Assembly: GCF_001548235.1 (NCBI RefSeq)
Contig: NZ_AP014938.1
Coordinates: forward strand, 744,001-808,000
DNA: 64,000 bases
Direction of reading: 5' to 3'
From: Rothia mucilaginosa
GTDB taxonomy: Bacteria > Actinomycetota > Actinomycetes > Actinomycetales > Micrococcaceae
Shown here: positions 25,728 through 35,123 of the stretch, in pieces
How the letters are laid out: every line of letters begins with the position of its first letter
Position numbering within the stretch: the first letter of the stretch is position 1
The notes under the pieces: model-generated
What the model saw: only the letters and a program-made list of their open reading frames with translations
Database searches by the model: none
What the model was told of the DNA's origin: nothing
Made by a program: the position numbers and the translations under genes

Positions 25728-27428
25728 TTACTTAGCCCAACCAACCTTCTCCCAGTGAATACCGGTGCCCTGGAAGAGGGACACACCGTAGTTGTGCAGA
25801 CCCTTCTTCACGAACTTGTACTCGGGGCCGTTGATGAGCGGAATCAGCACTGCGAACTCAGCCAGGTGCTTCTTCTCGATCTCGTTGCAAGCCTGGTTGC
25901 GTTCCTTGTCGTCAGCAATGAGCTTCATCTTTGCAATCATCTCATTGATCTCATCGGAACCGGCTTCCTCGGGCTTACGACGCATGTAGAACTGCTCGGT
26001 GGCTTCGGTAGCATCCGGGGAGGTCGGAGCGAAACCGGAGGAGGTTGCGTCGTAATCCTTGGAGGCCATGGTCTTGTTGAACTCGCTAACAGCACGCGAG
26101 TCGAGCTCAGCATTAATGCCTACGGACTTCAGCTGCTGAACCAGGGTCTGACCGACAGCCTTGGAGGTGGGGTCCTCACCGAAGATGGAGAACTTGAAGG
26201 CAGCCTGCTTGCCGTCCTTCTCGTAGAACTCACCGTTCTTGGTGTAGCCTGCCTCTTCCAGAATCTTGGATGCTGCAGTAGCATCGTTGTTCGGGGTCGG
26301 GTAGTCGTCCTGGTAGTACTCGGTGAAGGGCATATGAATAACCGAGTTGGGGAGCTTCTCTTCGTAATCCAGACCCTGGAAACGAACCTTAGCGAGAGCC
26401 TCACGGTTCAGACCAACAACCACAGCGCGACGCAGAGCAACATCCTGCATGCGGGCGGGGTTCATGGTCAGACCGCCGGCGAAGAGGCGAGCACCGCGAC
26501 GAATCTCGGTGTTAGCAACTTCCTTGAGCTCCTTGTATGCAGAAGCGGTGGTAGCGCCAATCGCGTCAAGCTCATCGTTCTTGAATGCCGCGCGCTCAGC
26601 AGCGGTATCCATCTGACGGAAGACGATGCGCTCCAGAACGGGCTTCTCGCCCCACCACTTCTCATTGCGGGTCAGGGTCAGGGTCTTCTCGGTGGAGTTC
26701 CAGCCACCTTCAGCAATGGTGAAGGGGCCAACCCAGTACTCGGGGTGCGGCTTGTCAACGAAACCAGTGTTGAAGAGTTCCTTGTCCAGCAGAGCCGGGT
26801 GCATAATGCCAGCGAAGAGGGTATCCAGCGGGTAGTAAGGTGCGGAGAAAGTTACCTTCACCTTGAAGTCATCACCGTCGCGCTCCACGGAAGCAATGCT
26901 GCTGTAGATGCCGCTGGTACCAATCTTGTAGCCGCCATCGGTGCTCTTGAGGACCTCCCAGGTAGCCTGCAGAGCCTTGTAGTCGATGGGGGTACCGTCG
27001 TTGAACTTAGCCTGGGGGTTCAGCTCAATGGAGACAACGGGCAGACCGTTTTCTTCGGAAACATCGAAGCTCTTCGCGAAATCGGGAGCCAGAGTGCGCT
27101 TACCCATGGGGTCACCCTGCCACAGGCCTGCGTAAGCCACGGGGCTCATAGCAGTCTGGGTGTACAGGGAGTTGCCGTCCGCGCTGAAAAGGTTGAAGTC
27201 CGGACCAATACCGGGAATAGCCAGGCGCAGAGTGCCGCCATCCTTCAGCTCAGATACAGCTGCCTCACCAAGGTCATAAAGCTCCTTGGCATCGGTGCCC
27301 ACGGTTGCACCCTGGGTGGTTGCCTTGGAGTCCTTGGACGAGCCGCACGCAGCCAGTACGCCCACGGTACCCAGTGCTGCAGCGCCACCGAGAACGGTAC
27401 GACGGTTCAGGATGAAATTCTTCTCCAT
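25728..27428 (-). CDS. Peptide ABC transporter substrate-binding lipoprotein (family 5), paralog 6
   Basis: 566 aa; NRRTVLGG at 8-15, lipobox VLAAC (Cys28). FNDGTPIDYKALQATW, YWVGPFTIAEGGWNS and WWGEKPVLERIVFRQMDTAAERAAF. GAGGAC precedes the ATG. It is the receptor closest to the permease and ATPase genes but is separated from them by a strong terminator, so it too is transcribed on its own. It is a sister of paralog 5. Confidence 0.92.
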   Translation of the reverse strand: MEKNFILNRRTVLGGAAALGTVGVLAACGSSKDSKATTQGATVGTDAKELYDLGEAAVSELKDGGTLRLAIPGIGPDFNLFSADGNSLYTQTAMSPVAYAGLWQGDPMGKRTLAPDFAKSFDVSEENGLPVVSIELNPQAKFNDGTPIDYKALQATWEVLKSTDGGYKIGTSGIYSSIASVERDGDDFKVKVTFSAPYYPLDTLFAGIMHPALLDKELFNTGFVDKPHPEYWVGPFTIAEGGWNSTEKTLTLTRNEKWWGEKPVLERIVFRQMDTAAERAAFKNDELDAIGATTASAYKELKEVANTEIRRGARLFAGGLTMNPARMQDVALRRAVVVGLNREALAKVRFQGLDYEEKLPNSVIHMPFTEYYQDDYPTPNNDATAASKILEEAGYTKNGEFYEKDGKQAAFKFSIFGEDPTSKAVGQTLVQQLKSVGINAELDSRAVSEFNKTMASKDYDATSSGFAPTSPDATEATEQFYMRRKPEEAGSDEINEMIAKMKLIADDKERNQACNEIEKKHLAEFAVLIPLINGPEYKFVKKGLHNYGVSLFQGTGIHWEKVGWAK

Positions 27429-27859
27429 GAGAGTGTCCTCTTATACGTTTGACCCTCAATAATCCCGCAGGAAAGCGTCAAGGATTCCCTGCTCATGCGC
27501 CGCAATTAGGGTGCGGTGAGCGATGAATTAGTGCCGGTCTATGAATGTGTTCCTTGAGGCACGCCCCTAGCGGCGCACCCACAGGCTTAATTATGGCTTA
27601 CCCGCGGTATAGAAGCTCGCCTATAAATATTCATATCTTGAATGGTGAGAAAGGTTACGCCTAGTCAGTGCAGTTTTTCCTGTTTTCTTGCTGGTTTCAG
27701 TGCCAAGCGCCACATTCTGAGGCTCCCGCCGTCTCACCAGGTGACAATCTCAAGCTGCACGCGCCTCACCAGTACCGGGCATTAAAAAACCCGAGGGGCG
27801 AATATTCAACGAATATTCGCCCCTCGGCACACATGCGACTTATTCAGCCGACTCTAGAG
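27429..27859. other. 431-bp gap between paralog 6 and the peptide ATPase gene
   Basis: It contains the ATPase terminator and the presumed promoter of paralog 6. CCGCA-N7-TGCGG near 27510-27527 is a weak dyad. No ORF. Confidence 0.55.
27791..27827 (-). terminator. Terminator of the oppBC-ATPase operon
   Basis: Perfect 17-bp stem CCGAGGGGCGAATATTC with a 3-base loop. On the minus strand it is followed by GTTTTTTAAT. It separates the membrane subunits from the receptor genes. Confidence 0.93.
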
Positions 27860-29953
27860 CTACACCGTAGCGGCCTCAGCCTCCGGGAAGTAGCAAGCAT
27901 AACCGTGATCCTCACCCTCAACGTGGGTCAGCTCCGGCATCTCCTCCAGGCAACGACGCTTCTTGTCCTCAGGCAGCAGCTTGAAGACCGGGCAACGGCT
28001 CGAGAAGCCACAACCCTTAGGCGCGTTCACCGGAGTGGGCAGGTCGCCCTCAAGCATAATGCGGTGGCGCTTTGCCTCAACCTCGGGATCCGGAACCGGA
28101 ATTGCCGAGAGCAGTGCACGGGTGTACGGGTGGATCGGGTTGTCGAACACCTGGTCGACGTCACCAATCTCAACAATACGACCCAGGTACATCACTGCAA
28201 CGCGGTCGGATGCGTGGCGAATCACCGCGAGGTCGTGAGCAACCATCAGGTAGCTCAGGCCCAGGTTTGCACGCAGCTCCTCCAGCAGGTTAATCACACC
28301 AGCCTGGACGGACACGTCCAGTGCGGACACCGGCTCATCCAGAACCACGAGCTTGGGGTTCACAGCAAGCGCACGAGCAATACCGATACGCTGACGCTGA
28401 CCGCCAGAGAACTGGTTCGGGAAGCGGTTCACGTGGTCAGGCTGCAGACCCACAATGTGCATCAGTTCGATGACGCGCTTCTTGATGTCTGCCTTGTTCA
28501 TGCCCTGGTTTTCCAGCGGCTCGGCAAGCACCTCGTAAACGGTGAAGCGCGGATCCAGAGCACCGGTGGGGTCCTGGAACACCATCTGCTGGTTCTTACG
28601 CAGCTCAAGAATCTCACCTGCGGACTTGCCGTCCTTGGTGGAGGTTCCGTTGATCAGAATCTCACCGTCGGTGTTCTTGTTGAACTCCATGATTTCCAGC
28701 AGGGTGGTGGTCTTACCACAACCGGACTCACCCACGATGGAGAAGCACTCGCCCTCGCGAATGTCGAAGGACAGGCCGTTCACAGCCTTCACAGTGCCCA
28801 CGCGGCGCTTAATCAGCGCACCCTTCATGAGCGGGAAGTGCTTCTTGACGTTGCGGACCTCCAGGACGGGGGCACGCTCCTCACGCGGAATACCGTCGTA
28901 CTTCGATACCGGGGGCTCCGGAACCGGGTACAGCTCGTCAGCGGTCTTACCGACCAGCTCCTGAGAGATGGTGCAGGAGGAGTAGTGGCCCTCGCCAACG
29001 CCTTCCAGCAGCTGCAGATCGGGCTCGCCGTTGGAGTCCTGGCAGCACTGGCCACCGCTCTTAGCGATGGGGCAACGCGGGCGGAAGGAGCACGCGGTCA
29101 CCGGGTTAATCAGGTTCGGAGGGGTACCCTCAATCGGAACCAGGGAGACCTTCTCGGAACGGTCCACACGCGGGACCGCACCCAGCAGACCGATGGTGTA
29201 CGGGTGGGAGGGATGCTTGTACAGGTCTTCTGCCTTCGCAATCTCCACCGGCTTACCGGCGTACATCACCAGAATGTCGTCAGCCATACCAGCCACAACA
29301 CCCAGGTCGTGGGTAATCATGATGGTCGCTGCGCCAGTCTCTTCCTGAGCCTTCTGCATAACCTCCAGCACCTGCGCCTGAATGGTCACATCCAGTGCGG
29401 TGGTGGGCTCATCGGCGATGAGCACGCGGGGGTCATTCGCAATCGCCATAGCGATCATGATGCGCTGACGCATACCACCGGAGAACTCGTGCGGGAAGGA
29501 ACGCAGGCGGTCAGCCGGCGAGGGAATACCCACCATACGCATCAGTTCGATGGAACGGTCCTTGATAGCCTGCTTGCTCATGCCCTTGTTGTGGACCTTG
29601 AGCACCTCAGCGATCTGATCACCAATGGTGTACACGGGGGTCAGCGAGGACAGCGGATCCTGGAAGATCATAGAGATCTCCTTGCCGCGGTATGCGCACA
29701 TTTCCTTATCGCTCAAGCCCAGCAGCTCGGTGCCGTTGTACTTGACCGAACCAGTGATGTCAGCGGTAGTCGGGTGCAGACCCATAATCGCCATGGAGGC
29801 AACGGACTTACCGGAACCGGACTCACCCACAATACCCAGGGTCTTACCGGGGTACAGGTCAAAGTTCACACCGCGAACAGCATGCACGATGCCATTCTCA
29901 GTGTTGAAGCGGACGTTGAGGTCCTTAACGCTCAGAACGGGAGAGGTACTCAT
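27860..29953 (-). CDS. oppDF: Peptide ABC transporter, fused double ATP-binding protein (OppD-OppF)
   Basis: One 697-aa chain holds both ATPases that are separate in most Opp systems. Domain 1 (1-~330): Walker A GESGSGKS, signature FSGGMRQR, Walker B VLIADEPTTALD, then a cysteine-rich tail CSFRPRCP...CC. Domain 2 (~360-690): GESGCGKTT, FSGGQRQR, LVVLDEPVSALD, then CGFSSRCP...C. The Cys-rich tails are the OppD/OppF C-terminal extension. The first A of its ATG is the last base of the oppC stop, so translation is coupled. It energises the OppBC pore and presumably serves all six receptors. Confidence 0.95.
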   Translation of the reverse strand: MSTSPVLSVKDLNVRFNTENGIVHAVRGVNFDLYPGKTLGIVGESGSGKSVASMAIMGLHPTTADITGSVKYNGTELLGLSDKEMCAYRGKEISMIFQDPLSSLTPVYTIGDQIAEVLKVHNKGMSKQAIKDRSIELMRMVGIPSPADRLRSFPHEFSGGMRQRIMIAMAIANDPRVLIADEPTTALDVTIQAQVLEVMQKAQEETGAATIMITHDLGVVAGMADDILVMYAGKPVEIAKAEDLYKHPSHPYTIGLLGAVPRVDRSEKVSLVPIEGTPPNLINPVTACSFRPRCPIAKSGGQCCQDSNGEPDLQLLEGVGEGHYSSCTISQELVGKTADELYPVPEPPVSKYDGIPREERAPVLEVRNVKKHFPLMKGALIKRRVGTVKAVNGLSFDIREGECFSIVGESGCGKTTTLLEIMEFNKNTDGEILINGTSTKDGKSAGEILELRKNQQMVFQDPTGALDPRFTVYEVLAEPLENQGMNKADIKKRVIELMHIVGLQPDHVNRFPNQFSGGQRQRIGIARALAVNPKLVVLDEPVSALDVSVQAGVINLLEELRANLGLSYLMVAHDLAVIRHASDRVAVMYLGRIVEIGDVDQVFDNPIHPYTRALLSAIPVPDPEVEAKRHRIMLEGDLPTPVNAPKGCGFSSRCPVFKLLPEDKKRRCLEEMPELTHVEGEDHGYACYFPEAEAATV

Positions 29954-30945
29954 TAGTTCTTCGCCTCCTTTGCAGCGGCAGCGGGTGCCTCTGCCTTCTC
30001 GTTCTTCTTGGACTTCTTGATCTTACCGACCGACATCGAAGTCGGGTCGAATGCGTCACGCAGACCGTCGTTCATGAGGGCCAGCGGACCAACCAGCAGG
30101 AAGAAGAACAGAACCGGGAACCAGAACATGTGCGGCAGGGTGTTAATCTGCTGCGAAGCATCCGAAATCAGCGAGCCCAGCGAGTAGTTGGGGTACTTAA
30201 TACCGATGCCGATGAAGGAGTAAGCGACCTCAGAGAGCACAGCGCCCATGATGCCGCTGGTGAAGTTCAGAACCAGCAGGGAGCCAATGTTCGGAACCAG
30301 GTGGCGCATCACAATCTTGAAGGGGTGCACACCCATGTAGCGTGCAGCCTTCACGAAGTCGCGGTTGATGAGGGACTGCGCCATTGCACGAATAACACGG
30401 GCGCTACCCATCCAGCCGAAGGCAATCAGCACTGCAGAGAGCAGAACCCAGGTGGGGACGCTCTTCTGAATCTGCTTACCAACCTGACCGTTGATCAGAA
30501 TTGCCAGAATCAGCAGCGAGGGAACCATGATCAGGGTCTCGAGGATGAACAGCATAATCTTGTCAATCCAGCCACCGAAGTACGCCATCACACAACCGTA
30601 AACTGCGGAGATGAACACAGTGGCCAAACCGACGACCACACCAATCTGGAGAGAGGTCCAGACGGCCTCAGACATCATGGCGAACACGTCATTACCCGCG
30701 ATGGTGGTACCGAACCAGTGCTCGGCCGAGGGGCCTTCACCCAGCGCCATGTAGTCAATGTCGTTGGGCTTGTACTTGGTCAGGTACTTACCGAACAGAC
30801 CCATGCCGATGAACACGCACAGACCGAAGACTGCAGCCTTGTTACGCAGGAAGCGGCGCAGAATAATAACGCTCTTGTTGATGACCTTGAAGTCACCGTT
30901 CTCCTGTACCACCGGTACGGAGGAAGTTGCAGTTACCTGACTCAT
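29953..30945 (-). CDS. oppC: Peptide ABC transporter permease OppC
   Basis: 330-aa inner-membrane permease with six segments. It has an N-terminal cytoplasmic extension typical of OppC/DppC and the EAA loop (AARYMGVHPFKIVMRHLVPN). The C-terminal tail is Lys/Ala-rich (KIKKSKKNEKAEAPAAAAK). The start is ATG with GAGGAT. It overlaps oppB by 4 bases (ATGA). Confidence 0.94.
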   Translation of the reverse strand: MSQVTATSSVPVVQENGDFKVINKSVIILRRFLRNKAAVFGLCVFIGMGLFGKYLTKYKPNDIDYMALGEGPSAEHWFGTTIAGNDVFAMMSEAVWTSLQIGVVVGLATVFISAVYGCVMAYFGGWIDKIMLFILETLIMVPSLLILAILINGQVGKQIQKSVPTWVLLSAVLIAFGWMGSARVIRAMAQSLINRDFVKAARYMGVHPFKIVMRHLVPNIGSLLVLNFTSGIMGAVLSEVAYSFIGIGIKYPNYSLGSLISDASQQINTLPHMFWFPVLFFFLLVGPLALMNDGLRDAFDPTSMSVGKIKKSKKNEKAEAPAAAAKEAKN

Positions 30946-31937
30946 GAGATCCTCACTCGGGGGTCGACGATGGTGGTAGCGATATCAGCGATGATCGCAC
31001 CGACAGCGAACAGTGCAGAACCGTACGCGAGGGTCACGGTCGCAGCGTTCACGTCCTGCGCGGAAATGGAGTCAATCGACCACTTACCGATACCGGGCCA
31101 TGCAAAGACGGTCTCGGCGAAGAATGCACCCGCAAAAATCATCGGAATCTGGTACGCGATGGACTGTGCCACGGGGATGAAGGAGACGCGCAGTGCGTGG
31201 CGAGTAATCGCCTGGTTACGGGTCAAGCCCTTAGCACGAGCGGTACGCACGAAGTCAGCGTTCACGTTATCGAGCAGGTACTGACGCTGTGCAATCTGGT
31301 AACCAGCCCAACCGAAGATGGTCATACAGAAGGTCGGCACGACGTAGTGCGCCGCCATATCCATGGTGATTTCCCAGAATCCGGTCAGACCCGGAGTCGA
31401 AATACCGGTCACATAGAAAATCTTCTCTCCACCATTAGCAACGGCGATGTTGTTGATAGTGGTCGCGCCCTGCTGCACCACGAAGTAAGCAACGGGAGCG
31501 GGGATGATGTAGACCAGGTAGGAGTAACCGGTGATAACACGGTCAGAGAACTTGTACTGGCGAGCTGCCGAGTACACACCCAGGGCAATACCAATCACAA
31601 TCGAGAGAATGGTAGCCACCAGCAGCAGGCGGGTAGAAACCCACACGCGCTGGCCAAATTCCTGGTTAATGTACGCGCCGTTGGGGCTACGGCCCCAATC
31701 GAACTTGGTGACCACATTGGTCAGCCACTGAACGTAGCGGTCCCAGGGGTTCATTTCGGGATCGAGACCCAGGGATGCGAAGTTACGGTTCACCTGCTCG
31801 GGGCTAGGCTTCGGAACCTTTTCCTGCTCCAAGAGGGCAGGCTTCAGGGCAGTAACCGCTGCAAAGTAACCCATCGTGGTCGTAATAAAGACCATGACGA
31901 GGTACGTCAGCGATCGCTGGAGGATGTACCTAAACAT
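30942..31937 (-). CDS. oppB: Peptide ABC transporter permease OppB
   Basis: 331-aa permease, first gene of the operon. It begins with the family pattern RYILQRSLTYLVMVFITTTMGYF, has a long extracellular loop after the first helix (about 35-95, YVQWLTNVVTKFDWG) and the EAA loop RTARAKGLTRNQAITRHALR. AAGGAGGGG precedes the ATG. Order oppB-oppC-oppDF is transcribed leftward. Confidence 0.94.
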   Translation of the reverse strand: MFRYILQRSLTYLVMVFITTTMGYFAAVTALKPALLEQEKVPKPSPEQVNRNFASLGLDPEMNPWDRYVQWLTNVVTKFDWGRSPNGAYINQEFGQRVWVSTRLLLVATILSIVIGIALGVYSAARQYKFSDRVITGYSYLVYIIPAPVAYFVVQQGATTINNIAVANGGEKIFYVTGISTPGLTGFWEITMDMAAHYVVPTFCMTIFGWAGYQIAQRQYLLDNVNADFVRTARAKGLTRNQAITRHALRVSFIPVAQSIAYQIPMIFAGAFFAETVFAWPGIGKWSIDSISAQDVNAATVTLAYGSALFAVGAIIADIATTIVDPRVRIS

Positions 31938-32463
31938 GGGACGGTTCCCCTCCTTGTGTAGATGTCGGTGTTAAGGCATGTGTGTCATGCTGTCCTAGCG
32001 CACTGCTTCGTGATGACTGTCACTAGGAGCATATGTACTTTATCTTATATAGCCTGTAACACTTCCACCAAACCCACATTGGGCACTTTCACCCCTTAGA
32101 ACAGCCTGTATGCAAGCTAAAAGGGAGCTGGGTAAAAAAATGCCCCGGAATACCGGGGAAAAGGGGCGGATTAACAATTTTTACGAAAATTTTACATCGG
32201 AAACAATTCTCTCGACATAGGGACGTAATAACCTTTTCGATAAGCGCTTTAATGGGGCAAAACACCACGTAAACCCACTATTTAAGGGACTAAACCAACA
32301 CTTCCAACCCCTAAACCAAGCACTAAGGCACACCTCTTAAGCGCGCTATTTAAGGCAACTCAGCCAAAAACGGCGCCCCGGCACGAGCACACGACTCGCA
32401 CCGGGGCGCCGCTTATATAGGAAGGCAACGCCTCCGGCGCGCACCTTTTCGTTATCCCTCATT
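31938..32463. other. 526-bp gap upstream of oppB
   Basis: It holds the oppB leader, a possible minus-strand promoter TTGGTG (32071-32066), 16 bases, TATAAG (32049-32044), and the terminator of the MFS gene. An AT-rich middle part (32100-32340) shows no gene. Confidence 0.5.
32366..32411 (-). terminator. Terminator of the MFS gene
   Basis: 11-bp stem CGGCGCCCCGG with a 19-base loop. On the minus strand it is followed by TTTTTGGC. Confidence 0.88.
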
Positions 32464-34206
32464 CTAAGAACGCGAGGAGCCGCCATCCTCCGAAGAACCC
32501 GCCTCAGGCGAAGCCTCCGAGCTCAACGACTCATCAATACGAGCACGAGCAGAGCCGTGCATGCTCTTCAAAGCCTGCGCGTCCTTAGCAGCCATCTCCG
32601 GAGTAATCACCGGAATCGCGCCAGTCGCCGCACGAGCAATATCAACAGCCGGCTCAGTCTCCAGGGTCGTCGCCAACGCATCCTCACGAATGAAGAACAG
32701 AAGCAGCGTAGACACCAGACCCAGCGGCACCAGGTACAGGAACAGCGGAATCAACGCATCGTTATAGGCATTCACAATGATGCCGTGCACCGGCTCCGGC
32801 AAAGACGCCACCAACTCAGGAGTCAGCGATGAAGACGCATGGCCACCCGAAGACTGAAGCGCCTGCTGCGGCATACGCTCAGAAATCAGCGAGGTCAGAC
32901 GCGAGGTAAACAGACCACCCACCAGCGAGGCACCTACAGTAGCGCCCACCTGACGGAAGAAATTATTCGACGCCGTCGCCGTACCAACCACGCTCACCGG
33001 GAACGCATTCTGAACAATCAGAGTCAAGAACTGCATGGACATACCCAGACCGGCACCCATCACCGCAAGGTACATACAGAACAGCCAAGTCGGGGTATCG
33101 ACATTCACGGTCGACAGCAGGAACAGGCCCAGCGCCACAATCGCGGTACCGGTCGTCACGTAACGCTTATAGCGACCGGTCTTCGACACCACGCGGCCCG
33201 TCACAATGGACACCACCAGCATGACGCCCATCATCGGGATCATCAGCAGACCGGCCACCGTAGCGCTCACACCCAGCGCCATCTGCAGATAAGTCGGGAT
33301 GTACTCCACCGCACCGAACATTGCCACGCCCAGCGCCAGCGAAGCGCCCAGAGTCAGCAGGAAGTTACGATTCTTGAACAGGTACATGGGCATGACCGGC
33401 TCAGCCGCACGGTTCTCCACCGGGATAAACACCAGCGCAGCAACCACAGAGAAGACCAGCAGACCAATAATCTCGGGCGAGGTCCACTCGTACTGGTTGC
33501 CACCCCAAATCGTGGCAAGCACCAGCGCACTCGTACCCGCCATCAGAATCAGCGAACCAAGGTAGTCGATACTGTGCTTCTCACGGTCACGGAACGGGCG
33601 GTGCGGTAGCAAGAAAATCACCGCAAGAATCGACAGAATAGCCAACGGCAGATTAAGCCAGAACGCCCAACGCCAACCCGGACCCTCAGTAATCCAGCCA
33701 CCAATCAGCGGACCAGCCACCGACGAGAAAGCAAAAACGCCACCGATAATACCCATGTAGCGGCCGCGGTCGCGGGGAGGGATCACGTCAGCAATCACAG
33801 CCTGAGAAAGAATCATCAGACCGCCACCGCCCAGACCCTGCAGGGCACGAGCGAAAATCAGCCAGTTCATGTTCTGCGCGAGCGCGCCAACAATCGAACC
33901 CGCCATGAAGGAGACAATCGCAAAAATCAGGAAGGGCTTGCGTCCGAACTGGTCCGATAGCTTGCCGTAGACTGGCATCGTAATCGTCGAAAGCAGGATG
34001 AAAATAGTAATCACCCAGCTCATGTGCTCCACGCCGTGAAGCTCACCAACGATCGTGGGCAGCGACGGCGCCAGAATCGTCTGGTTCAGCGAGGACATGA
34101 GCATCACAATGACCAGGCCCAGGAACATGGCGCGGATGCGGTTTTTACTTTCCTGCTTAGCCTCACCGGCTGGCGGCTGAGGTAGATTCTTTTCCTCTGT
34201 ACTCAT
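32464..34206 (-). CDS. MFS drug exporter, DHA2 (14-segment, EmrB/QacA) family
   Basis: Proton-driven multidrug exporter candidate, 580 aa. Motif A is GKLSDQFGRKP after the second helix, and motif C is GGVFAFSSVAGPLIGGWITE in the fifth. The NQTILAPSLPTIVGEL segment of helix 1 is typical of DHA2. Hydrophobic stretches fit 14 segments with a Ser/Glu-rich cytoplasmic tail. AAGGAT precedes the ATG. A TetR gene sits just upstream on the same strand, the usual repressor-pump pairing. Substrates cannot be read from the sequence. Confidence 0.9.
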   Translation of the reverse strand: MSTEEKNLPQPPAGEAKQESKNRIRAMFLGLVIVMLMSSLNQTILAPSLPTIVGELHGVEHMSWVITIFILLSTITMPVYGKLSDQFGRKPFLIFAIVSFMAGSIVGALAQNMNWLIFARALQGLGGGGLMILSQAVIADVIPPRDRGRYMGIIGGVFAFSSVAGPLIGGWITEGPGWRWAFWLNLPLAILSILAVIFLLPHRPFRDREKHSIDYLGSLILMAGTSALVLATIWGGNQYEWTSPEIIGLLVFSVVAALVFIPVENRAAEPVMPMYLFKNRNFLLTLGASLALGVAMFGAVEYIPTYLQMALGVSATVAGLLMIPMMGVMLVVSIVTGRVVSKTGRYKRYVTTGTAIVALGLFLLSTVNVDTPTWLFCMYLAVMGAGLGMSMQFLTLIVQNAFPVSVVGTATASNNFFRQVGATVGASLVGGLFTSRLTSLISERMPQQALQSSGGHASSSLTPELVASLPEPVHGIIVNAYNDALIPLFLYLVPLGLVSTLLLFFIREDALATTLETEPAVDIARAATGAIPVITPEMAAKDAQALKSMHGSARARIDESLSSEASPEAGSSEDGGSSRS

Positions 34207-34250
34207 CGTTTAATCCTTAGTTACGTTCTATATATGTCTGTTGTGAGTAT

Positions 34251-34308
34251 CCGCCGGGCTCTGGATTCGGTTACCTCGATTCGGGGCCTCCGATTCGGTT
34301 TCCGGCGG
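34251..34308. promoter_or_regulatory. Triple GATTCGG repeat inside an inverted repeat, upstream of the MFS gene
   Basis: GATTCGG occurs at 34264, 34278 and 34292, exactly 14 bp apart, enclosed by CCGCCGG (34251) and CCGGCGG (34302). It lies 45-100 bp before the pump start, where the TetR protein could bind. The outer repeat could also form a hairpin in the leader. Confidence 0.45.
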
Positions 34309-34338
34309 GCTTTTGTCATTTGTAGCAGTGAACCGCCG

Positions 34339-35010
34339 CTAGATTGCCGGTCGGTTCTGCTCAAAAAGCAGGAACTGGAAGGTCTTCACCGTCTGGCGGA
34401 TATGGCGGGCGATATCCTCTTTGTCTTCCAGGTCGCGGGCAAACTCCAGCTGACGAAGCACCGCGGAGGCAAGCTGGACCTTTGCGCGCGATCGCTCGCG
34501 GAAGTGATCGGTCAGCGGGTCAGCCGGGTTTCGGCGCGGGAAGGGGCCGCGGCGACCAGCAGCATCAAAAGCCACCCAGTCGATGGTGTTCAGGTACTCG
34601 GTGAGCACCTGTTCGCACTTCATGTAGTGCATCTTCATTCGTTTCGCGGACTCGGGGAACTCCTGATAGGGAGCTCGAGGGTCCTTGCCCTTGGCGTAGT
34701 GGAAGCTCTGGAAAATGACCTCCCAGAGAAGGTGGGTTACACGAATGATCGTGTTGTCATCCTCGTGGGCACGGTCTGTTTCGAGGATTTCCTCGCTGAC
34801 CACCGGTTCGCGCAGACCCAGGACGGCATCCTCTTTAGAGGGGAAGTAGTTGAAGAAGGTACGCGGGGAGACGCCCGCCTCCTGGGCGATTTCTTCAACG
34901 GTGGTTCCGCGCATCCCGTGTTCGCGGACGCGTTTGAGGGCTGCTTCGTGGATTGCCGTCCAGGTTTGTTCGCGGCGGCGTTCGCGAAGGCTCTGTTCCT
35001 TTTTCTGCAT
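34339..35010 (-). CDS. TetR-family transcriptional regulator
   Basis: 223 aa. The N-terminal DNA-binding domain is at about 10-60 (TTVEEIAQEAGVSPRTFFNYFPSKEDAVLG), with a ligand-binding C-terminal half typical of drug-pump repressors. ATG 35010 is picked because the protein family starts just before the RRREQTW helix. No ribosome site is visible, so a leaderless or weakly translated mRNA is possible. The frame is open to 35076. It is on the same strand as the MFS gene, 132 bp upstream of it, and divergent from cls. Repression of the pump is inferred. Confidence 0.88.
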   Translation of the reverse strand: MQKKEQSLRERRREQTWTAIHEAALKRVREHGMRGTTVEEIAQEAGVSPRTFFNYFPSKEDAVLGLREPVVSEEILETDRAHEDDNTIIRVTHLLWEVIFQSFHYAKGKDPRAPYQEFPESAKRMKMHYMKCEQVLTEYLNTIDWVAFDAAGRRGPFPRRNPADPLTDHFRERSRAKVQLASAVLRQLEFARDLEDKEDIARHIRQTVKTFQFLLFEQNRPAI

Positions 35011-35123
35011 AACTGCAATTATTTCATCACTGCACACAATGCTCAAGTGCATTTTTGGCGTTAAGGCCCACAGCATAGCCAGCTAAGCTCCAGCCCCACA
35101 CAAAACATCGGCATAATAGAGGG

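Noticed and set aside
17304-27452. Long plus-strand open frames (up to about 580 codons) antisense to the six peptide-receptor genes
   Set aside because: They mirror the minus-strand receptor genes codon by codon, have no ribosome sites or family motifs, and arise from high GC at third positions. The minus-strand frames have lipoboxes, starts and terminators.
27668-29956. 762-codon plus-strand open frame opposite the peptide ATPase gene
   Set aside because: The product is Leu/His/Gln/Arg-rich nonsense, and the minus strand holds two complete ABC ATPase domains. Treated as a shadow.
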